Below, piece after piece: positions 1 through 12,200 of a DNA stretch of 64,000 nt. The translations under genes were made by a program, and so were the position numbers. The number at the start of each line of letters is the position of its first letter. Positions within the stretch are counted from its first letter, which is position 1. The stretch is from the NCBI GenBank assembly GCA_963995525.1, contig OZ023214.1, positions 10,282,331 through 10,346,330 on the forward strand. The letters are read 5' to 3'. The notes beneath the pieces are model-generated. The model did not search any database. It was not told the origin of the DNA and saw only the letters and a program-made list of their open reading frames with translations. This DNA comes from Escarpia spicata. Lineage: Eukaryota > Annelida > Polychaeta > Sabellida > Siboglinidae.

Positions 1-110
1 GGCAGGCTGGCCCCCTGTACATTCCAGCTGTCTTATCAGTTGTAATTACCCGTCTTGGCCAGTCATCTGCCAGTCTTAAAGGATGCCTGTCATGTCTGCA
101 TGATTTGTGG
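1..110 (+). repeat. Short dispersed repeat, copy 1
   Basis: A stretch around TATCAGTTGTAATTACCC is shared with the reverse complement of 36876-36965 and, more loosely, with 60483-60560. This indicates an unclassified short interspersed family. Confidence 0.5.
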
Positions 111-155
111 AAACTTAGTAAATTGCAGAATGGACTGTAAAATACCTTATTTCAG

Positions 156-267
156 ATCCGTCTTGACATGTTGGTTGACAAGTGGTCAGGTTCCATAGAA
201 GTTGGCATCACAACGCACAATCCGTCAACTCTTGACTTCCCAGCCACTATGACAAACATGCGCTCAG
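156..267 (+). CDS. NEURL4: NEURL4 exon a (NHR2, middle)
   Basis: Encodes the strand with [18 protein letters not shown] and ends at TMTNMRSG. The acceptor is ttatttcag and the donor is ctcag/gttagg. It starts in phase 0 and ends in phase 1. Confidence 0.85.
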
Positions 268-3200
268 GTTAGGTGTTCTATTCTCACTCTGCCATTTTCA
301 TGGTGCAAATTGTTTTTTTTACGCGTATGCAGAAACTGTACTGTACCAGCTCTAATTCATTTTGGCTTAATTTACATAAAATGGTACTTAGATGTTTGCA
401 ACTACATTCATTTATACTCATCATTGTTTATTTCCTATACAGTAGTCATGTATTTAATTTCTATCGTTGAATAAATGTTATATATATATATACATTTTAA
501 AACAAACATTTACACAGTTTATTAAAGGGACAACCTGGGACAAAGCAACAATTATGCCTTACACAACTAGTATTTACATTTGAGTGTGTTCAGCAGGACT
601 TGTCATCACTTCTCATTTCAAGAACCTGCAAGTAATACAAAATCTACATTTACTATGCTTCCACAATTTGGTTCTTCACTCACCTCATTGTAAAATCATT
701 TTACATTAAAAAAATGTTCTACAGAGAGTATCAGCTATGACATGCTGACTTCTTTGTTCAAATCTGTTGGTTAGGTTTGGTGAAAACATCAGACAAAACC
801 ATCAAATTAGTTTCTATTATGCCCAGTCAGCATTCTATGACAAAGAGCACTGGTGTTTCTGCTTATGTGTAATATAACATAAGGTTATTCGCACTTTCAC
901 AAGTTACACGATCTAACAATCGGAGTAAATTCGTGAAGATTTTAACACAAAATACACTTGAAAACTGACTGGATAATATTTATTCTATTCATGCACCGCA
1001 GATTTACATCAATGAATCTGATTCGCTATGAGCTAATCGAATTACACATGGAGCTTTGTTGAAGTTCTGGTAGATTCCACACCTGATTGCATTGGGCCTC
1101 CTGTTTCAGGTACCACAATGATAAGTGGATGTGACATTAGGTCTGCTGTTTCAGGCACCATAATGATAAGTGGATGTGACATTGAGTCTACTGTTTCAGG
1201 CACCATAATGATGAGTGGATGTGACATTGAGTCTACTGTTTCAGGCACCATAATGATAAGTGGATGTGACATTGAGTCTACTGTTTCAGGCACCATAATG
1301 ATGAGTGGATGTGGTATTCTTACAAATGGTAAAGGAACCAGGCGAGAATACGGAGCCTACAACTTGGATGAACTTCAGGTTGGTGATGTAACCAGGGTAT
1401 GAAATTGCTGTCGATCTGGTGGCCCGAGAACAGTGAATTTTCCATATATACCAACTTATAAAAGGTGCCAGTCCTCCAGGCTGGCACATTTTCTCCTCAA
1501 ATTACAGCAGTTTAATATGTGGACCACTAACTTGTCGCTAGGGCCTAAACTTTACAAAGTTGGTGGTCCAGGAGTTCACCAGGGGCCTGTTTCATGAAGC
1601 CTACTTAAACTACACGGTTACTTAGCGCTACGCAAGTACATAAACTCCAATTCTTGCGTAGCTAAGTAGTTGCGTAAAATTAAGCAAAGCGGGTTTCATG
1701 TAGCGCGCATGACCTATTTCTTAACTAAGTAGGCGTGTAAAGCTGTCACGTGGTTAGATTAGCGTCATGATATGGGTAACCCCCGGGATTCCCCTTCCCA
1801 CGTTCCCACTAGCAACATGGCAACAGCAAGCGACGCTGCCGGTTCCGGAAAAAGAGAAAGAAAATCGAATTTCATTGATGATGAGTTGAGCTGTTTGCGT
1901 TGTTGTGCTGCATTTGTGTTGTGGATAAATGGCGTGAGCAGCCAGTCTTGGAGCCTGTAGCCGCTGTCACCGAGGATGTATCCTTCCAGTGGCCGGGGTA
2001 CCATCTCGAACATATTGACTCTCCCACAGAATGCGTGCGTTGTGCACCGATCCCGGCCAGCTCACAACACTGTTCATGATCATGGCATCAGCGTCACAGA
2101 TCAGTTGGACATTTATGTTATGGTCGTTTTTACGATTGATATATTCATGTTCGTTGACCGATGGTGTTGCAATTTTAATATGCATACAGTCGACGCAGGC
2201 GATAACGTTAGGGAAGTTTGCGATGTGGTGACATTGCACTTTCATGGCTTCCATCTCGCCTACTTGGGTGAAGCGTACGTGACGTGGCAGTAGCCTGACG
2301 AACGCAGGTGGAACTCTCTGAACAGTTCTACTCACAGTTGCCTTGCTAACACAAAACAAATTGCCTGCAACCAGCTGGAAACATCCACATGCAAAGAAAT
2401 GTAATGGGATGAGTATTTGCAGTGTTGGTGTTAAGAAACCCTTCCGTGACACTATCGAGATGTCGTCACCGACTAAATCTATTAAATGCCTGATACTCTC
2501 CCGACGAAAACGATACCGGTCAAACAACTCAACGTTGTTGTATACACCAAATGAGTGTGTTATGTCTCTAAACACTCTCTCTTGCCACAAAATTTGTCTA
2601 ACTGCACCGTTTATCTGATAAACTGGATGTAAAGCCACCAATAAGAACAACTTAGTGGAGTTACGTCACGGGGGTAGGTGCCGTAAGCTAAGTAGGGCGT
2701 TGCGCCCACTGCGTAGTCTAAGTAGACATGAAACGCGAAATCTTCTACGATGAACTTCGTACCGCTAAGTAACTGTTCGTAGCCGCTAAGTAGGCTTCAT
2801 GAAACCAGCCCCAGGTTTTTAGCACTAGCTATACATTGAAAAGTCATATTTTCAGAGTACTTTTTCACAGTATAATTGTGCATTAATAGTGGAAATCACA
2901 GAAAGACTTAACTGCAAATGTCGTATTTACAACCCTAAGTAAAAACAAATCAGAAACTTTAATTTTTCATATCCAAGATGTTTAATTTACCTGGTAGAGG
3001 CTTTCGTCAACGTATCACGTCGACTTCATCAGTATCGATGACGCTGAATGACTTCATCGTACTCAGCACCACAATTCTTGCAAGGTATTTGGTACACCAG
3101 TTCGCCCTGTTCTTCTAGCTGTACTTTGTCCTTGCGATGTACCAACAGGTGCCTGAGGGTGGTGTGGGGACGCATGGCTGTTGCTACTCCATACTTCTTC

Positions 3201-6200
3201 AGTACTCAATGTACTCTCTCTGAGACCCCCTCTATGTATGGGATGACTACATGGCTCCGATAGTTTTTGTCTTTAGTGTTTTTCTTCTTACTGCTATCTG
3301 TCACCTTTTTCAAAGCCCACGACGGATAGCCACATACTCTTAGAGCTCCTCTCAAGTGTTCCACCTCTTCTTTCTTGTTCCCCTCCTCCGAAGTTATTGT
3401 CTCACACCTGTTCATAAGGGTTCTGACAACTCCCAACTTCTGATGTTTGAAGTCGACGTGATACGTTGACGAAAGCCTCTACCAGGTAAATTAAACATCT
3501 TGGATATGAAAAATGAAAGTTTCTGATTTGAAAACTATCGTGAAGAATGTTCAGTAAACCTAAGTAAAAACATTTTGGAAATGCCAAAACTGGCTGAAAT
3601 AGTCTGATTTAGAGATACCTGACTGACAGAATAGTTAGATTTAGAGGGACATGACTGACAGAATAGTTAGATTTAGAGGGACATGACTGACGGAATAGTT
3701 AGATTTAGAGGGACATGACTGATGGAATAGTTAGATTCATTGGAGCACTTTGTTTAGCAGAAGAATGGTAGGTTTATGATTTCAGAACAGTTAGATGATT
3801 TACCATAGAATATCCTGTGCACTGTTCATGCCAATCAGTCATGTGTTCATCGACTCAGCTGAACCCGATTGGTCGTTTCCAGGAGGGAGATCGAATAGGT
3901 TTGATGAAGAAAACTAGCGGGGCGTTGCATTATTACATCAACGGGGTTGACCAAGGCGTCGCCTCTGCCAGGACCCCCAACATGGTGTGGGGGGTGGTTG
4001 ACCTCTATGGCATGGCGGTCAAGGTCACCATCATTGAGCATGTGACTGCTCCAGGGCTTGGCATACCAGATTCTGGCAGCATTGGCAATCGCATCAACTT
4101 CTACCTGCGGCAGTATCGGGACGCATATGAAGATGACGGTGAGTGGCTGGGATTTTATATATTATCGATCAGACAGTTGTTGGTAGAAATTAAATTTAGA
4201 TGTTATTAAGACATTGAAGGAAGGCTTTTTACATTCTGCTTATGTTGTTTGGTGACTGAAAATAAGCTTTATAATATTCTCATAAATTATCTTGTATAAG
4301 TAATTAAGAATATAAAATGGTAACAGTAGTACTGGCTTGATTTGTTTGTCTATTGAGTTTCCTTAAAGACTATCCTTTTCATCTGTGAATCTTTTTTATT
4401 GTCAATCCATCACTATCAAACACACGCACGCGCCCACACACACACACACAGTCATTCCTAATTCATGTTACATTTTAGGAAAATGTGGCTTACATTTGGG
4501 AATTTAAGAAACCCAGCTATAGCATAATTACTTGAGATCTACACACTGGGATAAACATGGGGTCTGAAGGTTTTATGTATTTCTTATAAGAGAATGAGGC
4601 ATGATCTTTATTTACTTGTTGGCTTCTTGCAGATGAAGTTTGCAACCAGGGCATAGAGAAGTTACTCTTCCACACTCACTGTGGTTCCCATGCCGCTGTC
4701 ATCAACGGTCAGCGCACATCACATCGACCAAGGTAAGTCACCCAACAAATCAACCCGTTATTGTTCATGGTGATATCTTAGTAATAATAATAATAAACAT
4801 TCTTTATTCATGATAACCTTATAACACGTTTGATCTTCCTTAGGGTCATGAGTTGAAAATGTAAGTGAACAGGTATCATTTTGTAAAACTGCTAAGCAAA
4901 TTATTAAACAAGTATGTGGTATAATGCAGTAAAGATGTATTTAAAAAAATATCAAATAGATGAAATGTGAAAAATTAGAACCGCAGAAAGGATATTTGTA
5001 AAAAATATATACCATCAACAAATATAAATAGAAAAACGCTCTGCTAAAATGTTCATTGGGTCGCAAGTCACTGTTGTTTGGTCGAATGTGTTGTGCAAAT
5101 ATGATGCTTTAACAGCATTCATAAAATTATAGTTTCTTTCCGGATTTAGATGGTTTCACACGTATGCGCCATTAACAGCTATAAAGTTGTTGAAAATGTG
5201 GAGACAGACTGGAACACACACATGTAGTTTGGAGCCAACCTTAAATAAACTGTTAACAACAGAATACATCAGCGTGACCTGCCACAGAAAACTTGGTGTT
5301 AAGTTGCATAAACCTGTTCTGAATCCAAACAAGAAAGCAGTCCAAGCATGCATGTCCCATCAATCAATTTAACCTGCTTATTTTCGTCAACAAATAATCC
5401 TAAACTAATAAAAAGTTTATATAGTTGCATTGGATATTGATTTTGCATGTATCCAATTTGTTAAACTTACTTATTTTGAGCAATCAATAAAAAAATACTG
5501 AATAAATTTCAACAAAAGGTGTCATTTTAAAGTTTACAGTCAGTGGAATAAAAAATACCAAACTCTACTTCAAAATTTTGCAACTTAAAACCCACTTTGC
5601 TGTGGCTGGTAATAAATGTTTCCATTGTCAGTGACAACGTGTTGTTGCAGTGCCCTTGACGACTTCAACAACGGTGTCGTGCTGACCAATCGGACACTGC
5701 GAGTGGGTGAACAATTCGAGGTGCGGCTCGACAAGATGGTTGACAAGTGGGCCGGGTCAATTGAGATTGGGGTCACGATCCACTCACCCTTGACCCTTGA
5801 ATTTCCATCGACGATGACAAACATCCGGTCAGGAACATGGATGATGACAGGAAATGGAGTAATGCATAACGGGACGACTGTCATTGATGCGTATGGACAG
5901 AATCTGGACGGACTCACTGTAAGTGAAACAATACTAACGTCGTCTGTATATTAGTGCGCTAACTTTGGAGTGTTGTAAGAGGATCTCCTATGGGCCACTG
6001 ATGTCTCCTCACCTCTGTCTAGGTTCAATCCCCATCCTTGCACCATTGCCTCTCCTCTACCAGTTGACGATGTATTTTAAAAATACAATGATGGTTATTT
6101 AGAGTTAATTACTTACCTGTCTTTTATTATGCATGTCTTTTCTGGTGGGTCTTTCTCATACCTGAGACAAATGTTTGGTGTGGTGATCAATGCACTGGAA

Positions 6201-9200
6201 GGTGCCGGTGTAAACAACTGGTTTGTTGCTCCATGACGTAGACATCACACAGAAATAAATAGCTTTTAGTATCTCTCTTTGTTGAAACGCAGGCAAAGTG
6301 TGGAGAATGTAATTGCCAAAGTGGTGGACTAGAAACCCAGTCATCTCAACTGACATCTTGGCATTCTAACTGAACAAATTTATCTTTGGTTGGGGGAGAT
6401 TATGCCAGTATGAGTCCTCAATTCCGGTTTTCAAGATAATTGACCGTAGAGCACCAAACATTGTTTTGACTCTGGCCGTATGTTGAGAAATCACGTAGGA
6501 ACATCGTTGTGTAATCGGGAATGAGAAATTCAGATTCTAACTTGAGTAACACTGCAGCTAAGGCCACTGATACCAAGTCCTTACATGGAGAGCAGTGGCG
6601 CAGTGTCTAGAACATCAGACTTTAAAACAAGAGAACCCACGTTCGAATCCTGTGCTGCCGTGTTGAACCTTGGGCAAGTTCACTCACTCTATGTTACTCC
6701 AGTTCTCTCCAGTTCACTCAGCATAATTGTAATCACGAGTGTGTAATTGACTCCAGCTCTGGCTATAGACAGTGGTGGATATTTGTGTACGAATAGTCTA
6801 CGCGCATTAATTGCAACGTGGCTGAATGCTTTCCAGAGACGTTGAGATGGTGTTTGATTGAACTGGTATGCCAGGGAGTAAAGTGTAAAGTGCTTTGAGC
6901 AGTTCAAAGGACTGGATACTCTGCTATATAAGAACTTACCATTTTGTTCCTTCCAGCTCGGTGACCGTGTTGGGGTTGTCAGGAAGGAGGACGGCACTCT
7001 ACATTTCACGGTCAATGGAGTAGACCAGGGTCAAGCTGCAGCCAATGTCCCTGCAGCCATCTACGGAGTGATTGACCTCTATGGTCAGGCTGCTCAGGCC
7101 ACTATCATTGACCAGTCAGGTGGGGTGACTTGTATAATGATATTCTTCGATATACATAGTATATCCCTTGCTGCGCTGTGTTGTTATGTATCTCTGTGAT
7201 GATGTCTCCCTTGTTTTCTCCTACATATTTAAGGCTGTAGTCAGCAGATACAGTTGTAATTTCACATTAAAAAATTTTAAATCGCAAACAGAATTGTAAT
7301 TTTTTAAATAAGTGAACAAAATACACACATTTCAGATAAACTTTACCATTTGTAAGAAAACGTTTGTAATTGTAGTAATAGAACAATAACAAATGTGTTG
7401 CTACAAGAAAATCAGTAGCATCAATTGGAACCAACATTAGTTATCATAGTTATATTAAACTGATTCCAGAAATGAGAGATCTTTTGTCTGAAAATTGCTT
7501 AAAAGAATGTGGCTTTATAATCTGGAGATAAGGAGATTACAAACATATCAACTAGAAGTTGTTAGGATATGAAACGGTTATAAATATTAATAGAAATATT
7601 TGTTCTTACTTAGGAAAGATGGAATAAGTAGAGAACACAAAGTAAGTGTTAAGGAAGGACCAGAGTAGATTAGACGTCAGAAAGTATTCATTTTCACAGA
7701 GCATGATGAATGAATGTAACACATTTTCTTCTGAATGTGGCAGTGTTAATTAAAGTATAACATGCTTAATCATACAAAATTGACAGGGTATGTTACACAG
7801 ATGAAAAGTTTTAGGACTCTCAATCAGCCACTACCATTCATCTCCACTTGCCATCTCAGGTGTTTGCTTTGGATTTCAATGTTGGTGGCGAGGGGGCTGC
7901 TGATGTGAATCAGTCATGGGCAGTAACAGCAAGATCAGTGCAACTGTGCAGGAGCTAGACACCACCCATGTATGAGGGAACCATGAGGAAAGACAGACGA
8001 TGTTGTTCAATCTCGGTTTATATACATTGTGTGATCATTGTAGATCCAACAAACCTCACCGACATCGACATCTGCATAGATGAGAACTCGGACGAACTCG
8101 GCTTCCACCATCGCCATGGTTACAATGCCAACATCATGAACAATGGCAAGACGGCAGCACGACCAAACGCCCGCGGAGAGTTCAACGACGCAATCGTGAC
8201 AAGCAACCGACCACTGAAGGACAATGAGCTGTTTGAAGTGACCATTGACAAGATGGTAGACCGCTGGTCTGGATCCATCGAAGCTGGTCAGTTCGCTGCA
8301 TTCTTGCCAAGTGGAATGCTACTCTACTAACAACTTAGCAAAAGAATTCCTCTCTCACAACAAATAATCATATTTCCAGTTTGTTCATTTCATAACTCGG
8401 TCAATTTTGTCTTTTGAAACAAGAGAACTGTGGTTGGGTGAATTAACATTTAAATTTGCTGTTCTCCTACAGGTGTCACTCTGATCCTTCCAGAGCAGCT
8501 TGACTTCCCCAACACAATGACTGATATTGACCACGACACCTGGATGCTTAGGTCAGTCCTCACATGTCCACTCTGTCACATGTCCACTCTGTCACACATC
8601 CACTCTGTCACGGTGTCACGGATTAGCGAGGTCTCCGTACACTAGATGGCTCAGTCTAGTAGGGTTCTTATATATCAAGGTCAACGCATATGAGAAAGAA
8701 CGGTTATCGTGAACAAGCAACAAAGAACGAGGAAAATTTAATAAACTTTATTACAAGATGTCTTCCTTTTGGTATATATCTCGATTAACAAAAATAAACA
8801 GAATAAAGAAATCTCGTAACCAAACCTTAATAGAACATAATAAACAGTAACACTGAATCTTTCAATAATATAAATACACAGAATATAGCTAGTCCTCGCA
8901 GACTCTCATTACAGTAATCTGTTACAACACATATATATATATGTGAATACTTCAAGGGTAATAATACCTCACTTCAAAACCACAGATAACTACCAATCAT
9001 AATAAGGCAAATAATAGATACGTTCAGTCATAAAATAGACATTTACACTGGGCTAGTCCCATCTCGAATATATACGAACTTTTGTTGAAGTCAACACGCC
9101 GAGCTCAGAATACAATTAGAACGGTGTATCTCGGACGCACGAGTGATGATGCCGTGAATTCTCGAGTCGCGTCCGTTCAATGATTGCACGGTCGCAAACA

Positions 9201-12200
9201 ATTGTGAGGTCAGTTGAATACGTTCAACTGAAAGACGAAGCTGGGCAGTAGACGCTTACCGCCAGCCGCTACAAATTTGATCGAGAGGTCTTGCCCTGTC
9301 TCAAATGATCGAGAAGTCGGATGAACGGGTTCGCGCGAATGACGACGCCTGGCAGTATACGTTTACCGCCAGCCACTACGAGTCGCATTCGGTCAAGCTT
9401 TCTGACGATGTCGCTGTGAGACCGCTGTTCGAAGATGGCCCGAGCTGGGTGAGCGCGTCGCGATTATCGCTCATCGACGCAAATACGTTGGTCCGACTGG
9501 AATGTTGTCTTAATATACTGCTGACGTGGCAGCATGGCTTCTTCAAAGCTCGAACACTCTGGACACTGAATATTACACACACAAAAGTTTGGGAACGTAA
9601 TCCACGTTAACGATTCCCACCACGCTTCACGACTTGACTTGCCATTCTCTTGGCAGCAGGGCAACCTGTCTGATTCAACCCTGGATCTGTCCCAGTCCTT
9701 CGCCAGCGCCCAGATGGCGAAATGCGTACAACAGATGTTTATATAAGCGGACCTAATTGCACATCATATGACAGGTTTCCATCATTTCTATTGGCTAAAA
9801 CAATATACAATTCAAGCTAGGTATTGTGGGACACCCTCTAAGATTACAGTGAAACCACCTGCTTGCCTAGAAATTCTAGCAACAGAATACCAAAGGCGGT
9901 TGGTCAACAATATGTCTATCTACTGGCTTGACCTTCCTCATTTCCCAAATTAAACCTCCGGAAAGTAGATTTAAACATCCAGAAATAGCAGAAATGCTAC
10001 ACACGGGTCTACGCTGTCACACGTCCACTCTGTCGCGGGGCCGCTCTGTCACGTGTCCACTCTGTTACATGTCCACTTTGTCACACATCGACTCTGTCAC
10101 GCGTCCACTCTGTCATGCATCCACTCTGTCACATCATATCTAGCCGCTATCTCTCTGTCCCAGTGGGTCAGCCATCATGCAGGATGGGTCAACGACTAGG
10201 AATCGCTACAGCCTTGACCTTGACCTCCTGACTGTGAGGTCAAGGGTCGGCATGATGCGGTGCTCAGACGGGACTCTGCACTATTTCCTCGATGGCATTG
10301 ACCAGGGCGTCGCCGGGACTGACATCCCTTCTGGTCAGTTACTGTCCACTAGCATGAGACATTAAAGATGTAGCACTTAATAAATACTAGTGACGTAGCA
10401 GTATCTAGTTTTGAAAGGGTAGCTTCGATTAAGAAGATCTCAAGTACAATTAGAGCAAACCTGATAATGTCAGTTAGTTATTAGTGTTATATTTTGTAGT
10501 GTGTAATACTGTGTAGATAGTCTTGACATCTATGTATAATTATTGACTGTTGTGTTTGTTTGTCTGATTCACGTGTCTATATCTATTTGTTCACAGGTGT
10601 GGATGTCTTTGAGTGATATTTTTACTTTGTACCAGCCAGTCTTATGAACCTCTTCACTCATATATGTGTATGTCTTTATTGAAAGGTGTGTATGTCTCTG
10701 TACACAGGTGTGTATGTCTCTGTTCACAGGTGTGTATGTCTCTGTTCACAGGTGTGTATGTCTCTGTATACAGGTGTGTATGTCTCTGTACACATATGTG
10801 CATGTCTGTACACAGGTGCGTATGTCTCTGTTCACAGGTGTGTATGTCTCTGTACACAGGTGCATATGTCTCTGTTCACAGGTGTGTATGTATCTGTACA
10901 CAGGTGTGTATGTATCTGTACACAGGTGTGTATGTCTCTGTACACAGGTGTGTATGTCTCTGTTCACAGGTGTGTATGCGGTCATAGATTTGTATGGTCA
11001 GTGTGCCCAGGTGACCATCACAAGTGGTTCAGGTGTGCGGCCGCCTGACAACCACCTGATGATTGAGGAGACTGACCAGTCCCTCAGCTCCCCCCTCTGC
11101 TCAGGTCAGTCCACCGGACAGCTGCTTGACCGACTAAAGCGGTCAGATCATACCACGTGGCTGAAGTCGATTTTTTCAGAATTTAAGCAACTTTTTGGTA
11201 GTCATAGTTATCTAATTACTCGTAGTACAGAGAAAGGGGATTCTGTCACATCAACCTAATTTAATGGGGGAGTCCTATTTCTGTGTGTTTGCGAGAAAAT
11301 TGTGTTGCGATTGTGCAGGCAGGCATGGGTTGGGTGTTGACATGTGTTGCAGAGATCAATCCTAGTGCGGCATATGTTGTTCAAGATCTCTCACAGCTCT
11401 CTGTGTGTGTGTTGTAGAGATCAGTCACAGTGTTGTGTGTGTTGTAGAGATCAGTCACAGTGCTGTGTGTGTTGTAGAGATCAATCACCGTGCTGTAGAT
11501 ATATATCAGTCACAGTGATGTGTGTGTTGTAGAGATCAGTCACAGTGCTGTGTGTGTTGTAGAGATCAATCACCGTGCTGTAGATATATATCAGTCACAG
11601 TGATGTGTGTGTTGTAGAGATCAATCACCGTGCTGTAGATATATATCAGTCACAGTGATGTGTGTGTTTTAGAGATCAATCACCGTGCTGTAGATATATA
11701 TCAGTCACAGTGATGTGTGTGTTGTAGAGATCAATCACCGTGCTGTAGATATATATCAGTCACAGTGATGTGTGTGTTGTAGAGATCAGTCACAGTGATG
11801 TGTGTGTTGTAGAGATCAGCCACAGTGTTGTGTGTTTTGTAGAGATCAGCCACAGTGCTGTGTGTTGTAGAGATCAGTCACAGTGCTGTGTGTGTTGTAG
11901 AGATCAGTCACAGTACAGTGTGTTGTAGAGATCAGTCACAGTGCTGTGTGTTATAGCAATCAGTCACAGTGCAGTGTGTGTTGTAGTGATCAGTCAGTGC
12001 TGTGTGTTGTAGTGACCAGTCACAGTGATGTGTGTGTTGTATAGATCATTCACAGTGCTGTGTGTGTTGTAGAAATAAGTCACAATGCTGTGTGTGTGTT
12101 GTAGAGATCAGTCAGTGCTGTGGGTGTTGTAGAGATCAGTCACAGTGCTGTGTGTGTTGTTGATATCAGCCACAGTGCTGTGTGTTGTAGAGATCAGTCA

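Noticed and set aside
10613..11259. A separate gene with [16 protein letters not shown] repeats
   Set aside because: Array readthrough; only 10970-11104 is coding, as NEURL4 exon j.
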